Assembly (NCBI RefSeq): GCF_027625935.1
Contig: NZ_CP115300.1
Location: 1,860,001-1,924,000, forward strand
Direction of reading: 5' to 3'
DNA length: 64,000 nt
From: Streptomyces camelliae
GTDB taxonomy: Bacteria > Actinomycetota > Actinomycetes > Streptomycetales > Streptomycetaceae
Made by a program: the position numbers and the translations under genes. Position 1 is the first letter of the stretch, and each line of letters begins with the position of its first letter. The notes beneath the pieces are model-generated. The model saw only the letters and a program-made list of their open reading frames with translations. It had not been told where the DNA came from and made no database searches. This document shows, one piece after another, positions 34,786-43,489 of the stretch.

Positions 34786-35786
34786 CGGGTGCCCCGCTCG
34801 GTGTACGCGGCGAGCGCGGCCGCCTGGTCCTTGGTGATGATCTGCGGGCCGGTCAGCACCGGCCTGCCGCCGCCGAGGACGTCGGCGTTGTACTTGTAGG
34901 CCCACAGCAGGTCGACCGCCTCGTAACCCTGGAGGTACGGCTGCTGGTCCACGGCGAAGCCGAGGGTGCCGTCCTTGAGCTCGGCGGCGACCTTGGCGTT
35001 GAGGTCGAAGGTGTCGATCTCGGCCTTGCTGCCCGCGTCGCCCTTCGCCTTCACGGCGGTGTCGGCGTACGGCGCGCCGAGGGTGACGACCGAGTCGATC
35101 GACTTGTCGGCCTGGAGCTTGGCCTCGATCGCGGACTGCACGTCGGGCATGTCGGTGCCGTTGACATAGAGCTTCTGCAGCGTGCCCTTGAACGTCTTGG
35201 CGACGCCGTCGCAGCGCTGCTCGTGGCCGACGTTGCCCTGCTCGTGCAGCACGCACAGGGCCTTCTTCCTGCCGCGCTGGTTCAGCTCGTCACCGACGGC
35301 CTCGCCGGCGATGGTCTCGTCCTGGCCGATGTGGGCGAGGGCGCCGAACGCCTTGGACTCCTCGGAGCCGGAGTTCACCGTGATCACCGGGATGCCGGCC
35401 TTCTCGGCGCGGGCCACGGCGGCCTTCATGGCGTCCGGCTTGGCGAGGGTGACGATGATGCCGTCGACCTTCTTGTCCACGGCCGCGTCGACCAGCTGCG
35501 CCTGCTGCTGGGCCTGGTCGTCGTGCGAGTACAGGAAGTTGATGTTGTCCTTGACGGCGGCCTGCCTGGCGCCGCTCTGCACGATGTCCCAGAAGGTGTC
35601 GCCGTCTCCCGAGTGGGTGATCATCGCGAAGGTCCAGCGCGGGGTGTTCACCGCCGCCCTGCCCTGGGCGGCCGCGGCCTTGCGGGCGTCCTCGGCCCGT
35701 TTGCCGCCGGTGCTGCTGCACCCCGTCAGGGACAGCGAGACCGCCCCTGCGAGCGCGATGACTGCCCAGGTCCGAAACCGTGCCAC
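34782..35786 (-). CDS. Sugar ABC transporter, substrate-binding lipoprotein
   Basis: 334 residues, GTG start at 35786. Signal peptide with lipobox LTGC (Cys23). Type I periplasmic-binding fold (family 4): FAMITHSGDGDTFWDIVQSG, VDGIIVTLAKPDAMKAAVAR and GFAVDQQPYLQGYEAVDLL. The ligand is probably a sugar or cyclitol such as ribose, xylose or inositol; the sequence does not decide between them. It is the first gene of the transporter operon, with the GntR operator-like site 129 bp upstream. Confidence 0.87.
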   Translation of the reverse strand: MARFRTWAVIALAGAVSLSLTGCSSTGGKRAEDARKAAAAQGRAAVNTPRWTFAMITHSGDGDTFWDIVQSGARQAAVKDNINFLYSHDDQAQQQAQLVDAAVDKKVDGIIVTLAKPDAMKAAVARAEKAGIPVITVNSGSEESKAFGALAHIGQDETIAGEAVGDELNQRGRKKALCVLHEQGNVGHEQRCDGVAKTFKGTLQKLYVNGTDMPDVQSAIEAKLQADKSIDSVVTLGAPYADTAVKAKGDAGSKAEIDTFDLNAKVAAELKDGTLGFAVDQQPYLQGYEAVDLLWAYKYNADVLGGGRPVLTGPQIITKDQAAALAAYTERGTR

Positions 35787-35914
35787 GAGGCCGTGCCCTT
35801 CTTGCCGTGTTCGTACGTACGGAAGGGGCCGGTGATCAGCTCAGCGGCCCCAAACGCTCCAGTATCGAACACCATGAACACTCATGACAGGGCAGGGGTG
35901 CACGCAGCGGTCAT

Positions 35915-35927
35915 ATTGTCCGGACAT
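35915..35927. promoter_or_regulatory. Putative GntR operator, transporter-operon side
   Basis: ATTGTCCGGACAT includes the perfect 10-bp palindrome tgtccggaca (35917-35926). The same 13-mer occurs at 36764-36776. It lies between the gntR stop and the binding-protein start, in the expected transporter promoter. Confidence 0.7.
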
Positions 35928-35949
35928 TGCGACGAATCCGGAGGTGCTG

Positions 35950-36714
35950 TCACGGCCGTACGAGCAGCTGGAACTCGAAGGAGTAGCGGCTCGGGCGGTA
36001 GGTGTGGTCGCCGTACTCGACGGCGCGGCCGGTGTCGTCGAAGGTGGTGCGCTGCATGGTGAGCAAGGGGGCTCCCTCGGCCTCGGCGAGCCGCTCGGCC
36101 TCCGCAGCCGTGGCGCCGCGGGCCCCGATGGACTGGCGGGCGCTGTGCAGGGTGATCCCGGCGGCGCGCATCAGGCGGTACAGGCCGGTGGCCTCCAGCT
36201 GGCCGGTCTCCAGGTCGAGCAGGCCGGTCGGGAGATGGTTGACCAGGTACGCCATCGGTTCGCCGTGCGCGAGACGCAGCCGCTCGATGCGGTGCACCTC
36301 GCTGTCCTCGGCGACGCCGAGCGCGGCCGCGACCGCGGCGGAGGCCGGTACGAGGGTGTTGACCAGGACCTTGGTCGCTGGGCGCTGACCGGCCGCCTCC
36401 AGGTCGTCGTAGAGGCTGCTCAGCTCCAGCGGGCGCTTGACCTGGCTGTGCACGACCTGCGTACCGACGCCCCGGCGCCGCACGAGCAGCCCCTTGTCGA
36501 CGAGGGACTGGATGGCCTGGCGGACCGTCGGCCGGGACAGACCGAGCCGTGCGGCCAGCTCGATCTCGTTGCCCAGCAGACTGCCCGGGGTGAGGCTGCC
36601 GTGCTCGATCGCGGCCTCCAGCTGCTGGGACAGCTGGAAGTACAACGGCACCGGCGAACTCCGGTCCACATGGAGGTCGAGCGCGACGGTCGGGTCCACA
36701 TCTGGTTTCGGCAC
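35950..36714 (-). CDS. GntR/HutC-family transcriptional regulator
   Basis: 254 residues. The winged helix PLYFQLSQQLEAAIEHGSL and LAARLGLSRPTVRQAIQSLV is followed by a UTRA effector domain (about 95-245, RPATKVLVNTLVPAS, RIERLRLAHGEPMAYLVNHL). HutC-type regulators are usually repressors released by a sugar or sugar phosphate. The gene lies between the transporter operon and a divergent dehydrogenase gene, with identical 13-bp palindromic sites in both flanking gaps, so it most likely controls both. Confidence 0.87.
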   Translation of the reverse strand: MPKPDVDPTVALDLHVDRSSPVPLYFQLSQQLEAAIEHGSLTPGSLLGNEIELAARLGLSRPTVRQAIQSLVDKGLLVRRRGVGTQVVHSQVKRPLELSSLYDDLEAAGQRPATKVLVNTLVPASAAVAAALGVAEDSEVHRIERLRLAHGEPMAYLVNHLPTGLLDLETGQLEATGLYRLMRAAGITLHSARQSIGARGATAAEAERLAEAEGAPLLTMQRTTFDDTGRAVEYGDHTYRPSRYSFEFQLLVRP

Positions 36715-36763
36715 GGGCCCGAGCGTAGCCGCGTGACGGGTTGACGGGAAGTTGTGTAGTCCG

Positions 36764-36776
36764 ATTGTCCGGACAT
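36764..36776. promoter_or_regulatory. Putative GntR operator between gntR and the dehydrogenase gene
   Basis: The same 13-mer as at 35915. A ttgaca -35-like hexamer follows at 36782-36787, and a weak -10 (tcactt) lies 17 bp later, only 7 bp before the dehydrogenase ATG. That mRNA may thus be leaderless, and a protein bound here would sit just upstream of the -35. Confidence 0.7.
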
Positions 36777-36817
36777 ATGCATTGACAGCGTGCGGGGTCC
36801 GCCCTCACTTTGTTTCC

Positions 36818-37840
36818 ATGCGCATCGGGGTCATCGGTACGGGCCGCATCGGCACCCTTCACGCGAGAACGCTCAGCCGCCACCGCGAGGTCGGCTCGCT
36901 GATCCTGACGGACGCGGATCCTGCGCGGGCGCAGGAACTGGCGCACCGGCTGGGCGAGACGGCGGCGCCGGGGGTGGACGAGATCTTCACGTGGGGCGTG
37001 GACGCGGTGGTGATCACCACGGCGACGGCGGCACACGCCGAACTGATCGGCCGGGCCGCCCGCTCGGACCTGCCGGTGTTCTGTGAGAAGCCGATCGCGC
37101 TCGACCTGCCGGGCACGCTGCAGGCCCTCACCGACGTCGAGACGGCCGGAACGATCCTTCAGATGGGGTTCCAGCGGCGCTTCGACGCGGGGTACGCCGG
37201 CGCCCGGGAGGCGGTGTCCTCGGGACGGCTCGGGCGGCTGCACACCGTACGGGCGATGACCTGCGACCCGTCCCCTCCCCCGGCCGAGTGGCTGCCGCTG
37301 TCCGGAGGGCTGTTCCGGGACACGCTCATCCACGACGCCGATGTGCTGCGCTGGGTGACGGGCCGTGAGGTGACGGACGTGTACGCCGCCGGCTCGGACG
37401 CCGGGCCCGCGCTGTTCCGCGAGGCCGGTGACGTGGCCACCGGCGCGGCCCTGCTCACCCTGGACGACGGCACGCTGGCGCTGGTGAGCGCGACGCGCCT
37501 GAACGGCGCCGGCTATGACGTCCGGATGGAGCTGGCCGGGGAGCGGGACACGGTCGTGGTGGGCCTGGACGACCGTACGCCGCTCGCGTCGACCGAGCCG
37601 ACCGGGCCGCCGCCCGCCGACAAGCCGTGGCCGGGCTTCCTGGAGCGCTTCGGGCCCGCCTACGAGGCCGAGCTGAACGCCTTCGTGGAGGTGGTGCGCG
37701 GCGAGCGCCCCAACCCGTGCGACGGCCATGAGGCCCTGCAGGCCCTGCGCATCGCCGAGGCCTGCGAGCTCTCACGCCGCGAACGCCGCCCGATCCGGCT
37801 CACGGAGATCCCGGACCGAACGCCGGCGTCGCGCGGCTGA
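36818..37840 (+). CDS. Gfo/Idh/MocA-family dehydrogenase (inositol 2-dehydrogenase-like)
   Basis: 340 residues from ATG 36818; no ribosome site is visible, in keeping with a leaderless transcript. Rossmann motif MRIGVIGTGRIGTLHAR at the N-terminus, the catalytic-lysine motif CEKPIAL at 89-95, MGFQRRFDAGYAGAR and HDADVLRWVTG (the active-site DxxxH region). Such enzymes oxidise myo-inositol or related sugars with NAD(P)+. Sharing a control site with a CUT2 transporter suggests import and first oxidation of one carbohydrate; inositol is the leading guess but not proven. Confidence 0.85.
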   Translation: MRIGVIGTGRIGTLHARTLSRHREVGSLILTDADPARAQELAHRLGETAAPGVDEIFTWGVDAVVITTATAAHAELIGRAARSDLPVFCEKPIALDLPGTLQALTDVETAGTILQMGFQRRFDAGYAGAREAVSSGRLGRLHTVRAMTCDPSPPPAEWLPLSGGLFRDTLIHDADVLRWVTGREVTDVYAAGSDAGPALFREAGDVATGAALLTLDDGTLALVSATRLNGAGYDVRMELAGERDTVVVGLDDRTPLASTEPTGPPPADKPWPGFLERFGPAYEAELNAFVEVVRGERPNPCDGHEALQALRIAEACELSRRERRPIRLTEIPDRTPASRG

Positions 37841-37891
37841 GGCGGGGCCGCCGGTGACCGAGGGGTCGTTACGGCTGGGCCGGTCCGCCGG

Positions 37892-39076
37892 TCACCACCG
37901 CACCGGGAGGCTGCGCATCCCTCTGATCAGCAGGCCCGGGAGCCATGCGCCCGGGGTGCCGTCGAGGGTGAGGCCGGGGGCGCGGTTCAGGAGGGTGGCG
38001 AGGGCCGTGCGGGCTTCCAGGCGGGCCAGGGGTGCGCCGAGGCAGTAGTGGATGCCGTGACCGAAGGCGAGGTGGCCGCGGGTGTCGCGGCGGATGTCGA
38101 AGCGGTGCGGGTCGGCGTAGCGCTCGTCGTCGTGCGCGGCGGCGGTGAGGCTGATCACCACGTGGTCGCCCCGCCCGATCGCCGCACCGGCTATCTCCAA
38201 GGACTCTGCGGCGAAGCGGTACGTGGCGGTGTGCACCGGCCCGTCGTAGCGCAGCATTTCCTCGATGGCCCCGTCCAGGAGACTCATGTCGGAGCGCAGG
38301 GCGGCGAGTTGGTCCGGGTGGGTGAGCAGGGCGTGGACGCCGTTGCCGATGAGGTTGACGGTGGTCTCGTGGCCGGCGATGAGCAACAGGAAGGCCATGC
38401 CGCGCAGTTCCTGCGCGGAGAGCCGGTCGCCGTCCTCGGCGGTGGTGCGGATCAGGTCGCTGAGCAGGTCGTCGGTGGGGCCGGAGCGGCCTTTGTCCTC
38501 GATCAGCTCGGTGAGGTATGCGCCGAGCCGGACCACCGCCTCGTATTCCGTCTGTTCACTGGTCGGTGCGACCACCTCGTTCGACAGCGTGCGGAACTCC
38601 GCGCGGTCCATGGCCGGCACGCCGAGCAGTTCGCAGATGACGGTGATGGGCAGCGGGTAGGCGAGGGAGCCGATGAGGTCGGCGCGGCCGGCCGGGAGCA
38701 TCTCGTCCAGCAGTTCGTCGGTGATCTGCTGGATGCGCGGGCGCAGTTGCTCCACCCGGCGCATCGTGAACGCGCGCGTGACGAGGCCGCGCAGGCGGGT
38801 GTGCTGCGGCGGATCGGTGGCCAGCAGATGCTTGCCGATCATCTCCTGGTCCAGGACGGTCACACCGATCTTGCTGGTGTCCTTGGCGAGCCGGAGGTCG
38901 GCGAGGGCCGCCCGCGCCTCGTCGTATCCGACGATCAGCCAGGCCGGGTCGTCCCAGCCCGGCAGCCGGACGCGGTGCACGGGACCCTGCTCGCGCAGCC
39001 GGGCGTAGACCGGATGCGGATCCCTGATGAGCCGGTCCCCCAAGTCCCCCAGGTCGACCACGTGTTGCGTGTCCAT
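37892..39076 (-). CDS. Cytochrome P450 (CYP107-like)
   Basis: 394 residues. I-helix AGHETT at 234-239, ExxR E273-R276, and haem loop FGHGIHYCLG with Cys345. All catalytic motifs are intact. DPPQHTRLRGLVTRAFTMRR is the usual B/C-helix region. No ferredoxin or biosynthetic gene is directly adjacent, so the substrate is unknown; it is separate from the P450 of the PKS cluster at 53597. Confidence 0.87.
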   Translation of the reverse strand: MDTQHVVDLGDLGDRLIRDPHPVYARLREQGPVHRVRLPGWDDPAWLIVGYDEARAALADLRLAKDTSKIGVTVLDQEMIGKHLLATDPPQHTRLRGLVTRAFTMRRVEQLRPRIQQITDELLDEMLPAGRADLIGSLAYPLPITVICELLGVPAMDRAEFRTLSNEVVAPTSEQTEYEAVVRLGAYLTELIEDKGRSGPTDDLLSDLIRTTAEDGDRLSAQELRGMAFLLLIAGHETTVNLIGNGVHALLTHPDQLAALRSDMSLLDGAIEEMLRYDGPVHTATYRFAAESLEIAGAAIGRGDHVVISLTAAAHDDERYADPHRFDIRRDTRGHLAFGHGIHYCLGAPLARLEARTALATLLNRAPGLTLDGTPGAWLPGLLIRGMRSLPVRW

Positions 39077-39216
39077 CGCTCCCCTTCCGAACGGCCCGGA
39101 GGCCCGACGAAGGCCTCACGTGCCAGGTTAACTTCTCGAAAACTCACCGGACTTGAAGGGAAAATCTTCAAGTTTGTCGTTGACATGCCAACGTCTACGC
39201 GCGTCATCATGGGGGC

Positions 39217-39612
39217 ATGAGATTCCCCCCACGCGCAACTCGCATCGGCGCCGCAGCAGCGCTCCTGTCCGCCCTCCTCGTCGGCGGCACTGTCTCCGCC
39301 ACCACGGCGAACGCCGCAGCCGACTCGGTCGGCAGCATCTGCTACAGCGCCCTGCCGTCGCAGGCCCACGACACCCTGGACCTGATCGCCCAGGGCGGCC
39401 CGTACCCGTACTCGCAGGACGGCACCGTCTTCTCCAACCGTGAAGGCGTCCTGCCCAGCCAGCCGTCCGGCTACTATCACGAGTACACGGTGATCACGCC
39501 CGGTTCGTCCACGCGCGGCGCCCGGCGCATCGTCACCGGCGAGGCGTCCCAGGAGGACTACTACACCTCCGACCACTACGCCACCTTCAACCTGGTCGAC
39601 TTCGGCTGCTGA
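39217..39612 (+). CDS. Secreted guanyl-specific ribonuclease (RNase Sa type)
   Basis: 131 residues with a ~34-residue signal peptide ending ANAAA. The mature enzyme follows RNase Sa closely: ICYSALPSQAHDTLDLIAQG, PYPYSQDGTVFSNREGVLP, YYHEYTVITPGS, RRIVTGEASQEDYYT and DHYATF. Catalytic residues are E89, R104 and H120, with the same spacing as E54/R69/H85 of RNase Sa. One disulfide (C42-C131) is expected. It cleaves RNA after G outside the cell. No barstar-like inhibitor gene is nearby, as is normal when the enzyme is secreted in a folded-late form. Confidence 0.92.
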   Translation: MRFPPRATRIGAAAALLSALLVGGTVSATTANAAADSVGSICYSALPSQAHDTLDLIAQGGPYPYSQDGTVFSNREGVLPSQPSGYYHEYTVITPGSSTRGARRIVTGEASQEDYYTSDHYATFNLVDFGC

Positions 39613-39697
39613 GCCGGACGACAGGACCCGGAAGAACAGCGCGACAGCAGCGACGCGATAGACGTATCGCGGCTGACGTACCCGAGTACCCGTAAGC

Positions 39698-39738
39698 CTC
39701 GCCCCGCGGCCGCCCCCCATCCCGGGCCGCGGGGCGAG
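39698..39738. terminator. 14-bp hairpin between convergent RNase and kgd genes
   Basis: Arms 39698-39711 (ctcgccccgcggcc) and 39725-39738 are exact complements with a 13-base loop. It lies between the RNase stop and the kgd stop and can serve both. Confidence 0.75.
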
Positions 39739-39808
39739 CGGCGTCCGGGCCGGTGGCGGGCCCGGCAGCGAGTACGAACTCGGTACCGGGCCCTTGGTGG
39801 CTTAAGGC

Positions 39809-42800
39809 TTACGCCTCAAAAACCTCACGCACCAGCTGTTCCTGCTCCGCCTGGTGGCGCTTGGCGGAGCCGACAGCCGGGGACGAGGAGTGCGGGCGCG
39901 AGATGCGCCGCAGCCGCTCGCCGGCCGGGATGTCGGCGCCGACCGCCAGGTCCAGGTGGTCGATCAGGTTGAGCGCGATGAACGGCCAGGCACCCTGGTT
40001 CGCCGGCTCCTCCTGCGCCCACAGGTACTTCTCGGCGTTCGGGTACTTGTTGACCTCCGCCTGGAGCTCGGCACCCGGCAGCGGGTACAGCCGCTCGATG
40101 CGGATGATCGCCGTGTCCGTGACGCCGCGCTTGACCCGCTCGGCCTCCAGGTCGTAGTACAGCTTGCCGGCCACGAAGACGACCTTGCGGACCGCGGCCG
40201 GGTCCACCGTCGCATCGTCGATGACCGGGCGGAACTGACCCGAGGTGAACTCCTCCGTCTTCGACGCGGCCGCCTTCAGACGCAGCATCGACTTCGGGGT
40301 GAAGACCACCAGCGGCTTGTGGTGCGGGTTGTGCACCTGCCACCGCAGGAGGTGGAAGTAGTTCGACGGCAGGGTCGGCATGGCGACCGTCATGTTGTTC
40401 TGGGCGCAGAGCTGGAGGAAGCGCTCGACACGGGCCGAAGTGTGGTCCGGGCCCTGGCCCTCGTAGCCGTGGGGGAGCAGGAGCGTCACGCCGCTCATCT
40501 GGCCCCACTTCTGCTCGGCCGCCGAGATGTACTCGTCGACCACCGTCTGCGCGCCGTTGACGAAGTCGCCGAACTGCGCCTCCCACATCACGAGCGCGTC
40601 GGGGCGGGCCAGCGAGTAGCCGTACTCGAAGCCCATGACCGCGTACTCGGACAGCAGCGAGTTGTAGACGTTCAGCCGGGCCTGGTCCTGCGAGAGGTAT
40701 TGCAGCGGGGTGTACTCCTCGCCGGTCTCGCGGTCGATGATGACCGCGTGGCGCTGGCCGAAGGTGCCGCGCTGGGAGTCCTGGCCGGACAGGCGGACCG
40801 GCGTGCCCTCCAGGAGCAGGGAGCCGATGGCCAGGGTCTCGCCCATGCCCCAGTCGATCGTGCCGTCCTCGACCATCGTCGCCCGGCGCTGCAGCTGCGG
40901 CAGCAGACGCGGGTGCACGGTGAAGCCGTCGGGGATGTCGACCTGGGACTCGGCGATCCGCTTGACGACCTCCGTGGAGATCGCGGTCGGCACCGCGACC
41001 GGGAAGCCGTCCTGCGGCTCCTGGGCGTCCCCGGAAGCCGCGGAGGCCTCGCGGACCTCCGTGAAGACCTTCTCCAGCTGGCCCTGGTAGTCCTGCAGGG
41101 CCTGCTCGGCCTCTTCCAGGGTGATGTCGCCGCGACCGATCAGGGACTCGGTGTAGAGCTTGCGCACCGAGCGCTTCTTGTCGATCAGGTCGTACATCAG
41201 CGGCTGGGTGAAGGCCGGGTTGTCCGACTCGTTGTGACCGCGCCGGCGGTAGCAGATGAGGTCGATCACCACGTCCTTGTTGAACGCCTGGCGGAACTCG
41301 AAGGCCAGCCGCGCGACGCGGACCACGGCCTCGGGGTCGTCGCCGTTCACGTGGAAGATCGGGGCCTCGATCATGCGCGCCACGTCCGTCGCGTACATGG
41401 ACGAGCGCGAGGACTCGGGGGCCGCGGTGAAGCCGACCTGGTTGTTGATGACGATGTGGACCGTGCCGCCGGTGCGGTAGCCGCGCAGCTGCGACATGTT
41501 CAGGGTCTCGGCCACCACGCCCTGGCCCGCGAAGGCCGCGTCGCCGTGGATCGCCACCGGCAGGACCGTGAAGTCCGTACCGCCCTTGTTGATGATGTCC
41601 TGCTTGGCACGGGTGATGCCCTCGATGACCGGGTCGACCGTCTCCAGGTGGGACGGGTTCGCGGCCAGCGAGACCGTGATCTGCTCGCCGTCCAGGCCGG
41701 TGAAGGTGCCCTGGGCGCCCAGGTGGTACTTCACGTCGCCGGAGCCGTGCATCGACTTCCGGTCGAGGTTGCCCTCGAACTCGCGGAAGATCTGCGCGTA
41801 CGACTTGCCGACGATGTTGGCGAGGACGTTCAGGCGGCCGCGGTGGGCCATGCCGATGACGACCTCGTCCAGACGGGACTCGGCCGCGGAGTCGATCACC
41901 GCGTCCAGCAGCGGGATGACGGACTCGCCGCCCTCCAGCGAGAACCTTCGCTGACCGACGTACTTCGTCTGCAGGAAGGTCTCGAAGGCCTCCGCCGCGT
42001 TGAGCCGGCGCAGGATGCGCAGCTGCTCCTCGCGCTCCGGCTTGGCGTGCTGCCGCTCGACACGGTCCTGGATCCACTTGCGCTGCTTGGGGTCCTGGAT
42101 GTGCATGAACTCGATGCCGGTGGTACGGCAGTACGAGTCGCGCAGCACGCCGAGGATGTCGCGCAGCTTCATCAGGGACTTGCCGGCGAAGCCGCCGACC
42201 GCGAACTCGCGCTCCAGGTCCCACAGGGTGAGCCCGTGCTCGACGATGTCCAGGTCGGGGTGCTTGCGCTGCTTGTACTCCAGCGGGTCGGTGTCGGCCA
42301 TGACGTGGCCGCGGACCCGGTAGGAGTGGATCAGCTCGAAGACCCGGGCGGCCTTGGCGACGTCGTCGTGCGCGTCGGTCACGTCGGCGACCCAGCGCAC
42401 CGGTTCGTAGGGGATACGCAGCGAAGTGAAGACCTCGTCGTAGAAGTCGTCCTCGCCGAGCAGCAGTTGGTGCATGGTCCGGAGGAACTCGCCGGAGGCG
42501 GCACCCTGGATCACCCGGTGGTCGTACGTCGACGTCAGGGTCATGGTCTTCGAGATGCCGAGCCTGTTCAGCGTGTCCTGGGAGGTGCCCTGGAACTCGG
42601 CCCGGTACTCCATCGCGCCGACGGTGACGATCGTTCCCTGGGCCTGCGGCAGGCGCGGCACCGCGTGGACCGTGCCGACGGCACCGAGGTTGGCGAGCGA
42701 CAGGGTGACCCCTGTGCGCTCCTCCGGGATGAGCCGGCCCGCCCGGGCCCGGGCCACGGCGGCCTCGCAGCTCTGCCAGAACGTCCTGAAGTCCATCGTC

Positions 42801-43345
42801 TCGGCCTGCTCGATGACCGCGACGTCCATCCGGTGCGCGCCGTTCGGCTCCACCACGTCGACGGACAGGCCGAGGCTGATGTGCTCGGGCTTGACCAGGG
42901 TGGGCTTTCCGTCTCGCACCGTGTAGCTGTGGTTCATGCCCGGATGGAGCCGCGCCGCTCGCACCAGGGCGTAGCCGACGAGGTGCGTGACGGACACCTT
43001 CCCGCCACGGGCTCGCTTGAGATGGTTGTTGATGACGATCCGGTTGTCGATCAGCAACTTGGCCGGAAACGCCCGTACCGATGTCGCCGTGGGAATGTCC
43101 GGGGAGGCGTCTGCGGTGGGGGCCGGGATCCGCTCCGGCGCCCCGGCGGGCGAGGTCGAGGGGGCGGGGATCAACCTGCCGCCGGTGGCCTCGGACCGGG
43201 TCCCGGCGCCCGCTCCCTGGGAACCGAAGAATTCACGCCAGGACGGGTCGACCGAATCGGGGTCCTCACGGTACTGCCGGCGGATTTCTTCGACGACCCA
43301 CTCATTGGCGCCGAAACTCTGAATCGGAACTGATCCCTCGGGCAT
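39809..43345 (-). CDS. kgd: Multifunctional 2-oxoglutarate dehydrogenase E1/E2 (Kgd/SucA type)
   Basis: 1178 residues. The N-terminal segment FGANEWVVEEIRRQYREDPD is followed by a linker of only ~45 residues. An E2-like acyltransferase domain comes next (~85-330, SVTHLVGYALVRAARLHPGM, the catalytic-loop region TYDHRVIQGA), then the ThDP-binding E1 part (GMAHRGRLNVLANIVGKSYA, NGDDPEAVVRVARLAFEFRQ, YRRRGHNESDNPAFTQPLMY, and HGYEGQGPDHTSARVERFLQ). This is the actinobacterial fused E1-E2 that feeds succinyl-CoA to the TCA cycle. The usual housekeeping Streptomyces protein is longer (about 1270 residues) with a long Pro/Ala linker, so this may be a paralogue. It borders the PKS/NRPS cluster, divergent from the thioesterase gene. 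Confidence 0.88.
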   Translation of the reverse strand: MPEGSVPIQSFGANEWVVEEIRRQYREDPDSVDPSWREFFGSQGAGAGTRSEATGGRLIPAPSTSPAGAPERIPAPTADASPDIPTATSVRAFPAKLLIDNRIVINNHLKRARGGKVSVTHLVGYALVRAARLHPGMNHSYTVRDGKPTLVKPEHISLGLSVDVVEPNGAHRMDVAVIEQAETMDFRTFWQSCEAAVARARAGRLIPEERTGVTLSLANLGAVGTVHAVPRLPQAQGTIVTVGAMEYRAEFQGTSQDTLNRLGISKTMTLTSTYDHRVIQGAASGEFLRTMHQLLLGEDDFYDEVFTSLRIPYEPVRWVADVTDAHDDVAKAARVFELIHSYRVRGHVMADTDPLEYKQRKHPDLDIVEHGLTLWDLEREFAVGGFAGKSLMKLRDILGVLRDSYCRTTGIEFMHIQDPKQRKWIQDRVERQHAKPEREEQLRILRRLNAAEAFETFLQTKYVGQRRFSLEGGESVIPLLDAVIDSAAESRLDEVVIGMAHRGRLNVLANIVGKSYAQIFREFEGNLDRKSMHGSGDVKYHLGAQGTFTGLDGEQITVSLAANPSHLETVDPVIEGITRAKQDIINKGGTDFTVLPVAIHGDAAFAGQGVVAETLNMSQLRGYRTGGTVHIVINNQVGFTAAPESSRSSMYATDVARMIEAPIFHVNGDDPEAVVRVARLAFEFRQAFNKDVVIDLICYRRRGHNESDNPAFTQPLMYDLIDKKRSVRKLYTESLIGRGDITLEEAEQALQDYQGQLEKVFTEVREASAASGDAQEPQDGFPVAVPTAISTEVVKRIAESQVDIPDGFTVHPRLLPQLQRRATMVEDGTIDWGMGETLAIGSLLLEGTPVRLSGQDSQRGTFGQRHAVIIDRETGEEYTPLQYLSQDQARLNVYNSLLSEYAVMGFEYGYSLARPDALVMWEAQFGDFVNGAQTVVDEYISAAEQKWGQMSGVTLLLPHGYEGQGPDHTSARVERFLQLCAQNNMTVAMPTLPSNYFHLLRWQVHNPHHKPLVVFTPKSMLRLKAAASKTEEFTSGQFRPVIDDATVDPAAVRKVVFVAGKLYYDLEAERVKRGVTDTAIIRIERLYPLPGAELQAEVNKYPNAEKYLWAQEEPANQGAWPFIALNLIDHLDLAVGADIPAGERLRRISRPHSSSPAVGSAKRHQAEQEQLVREVFEA

Positions 43346-43489
43346 CGGTATTCAACTTCCGTCGGTAACGAAAATCTCTTCGCGGAGACTACTCCGCGCT
43401 TCCGTTCATCTGCAGTGATTGGCCAGCAAAATAAGATCGGTTGCGGTTAGGCTGCAACTGCCAGGTTCCGCAGCCCACAAGGAGTACCC

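Noticed and set aside
32978..36714. Identification as xylFGH with Rok7B7
   Set aside because: The nearby ROK protein has no winged helix and carries kinase motifs, the ATPase is a single domain, and a GntR protein is the local regulator. The substrate is therefore left open.
37841..37891. Terminator between the convergent dehydrogenase and P450 genes
   Set aside because: Only a 7-bp ggtgacc/ggtcacc pairing with a long loop is present, too weak to call.
39854..43333. A 1159-codon plus-strand open frame opposite kgd
   Set aside because: It is the exact antisense shadow of the Kgd protein; high GC removes stops. It has no ribosome site or known domain, while the other strand shows a complete enzyme.
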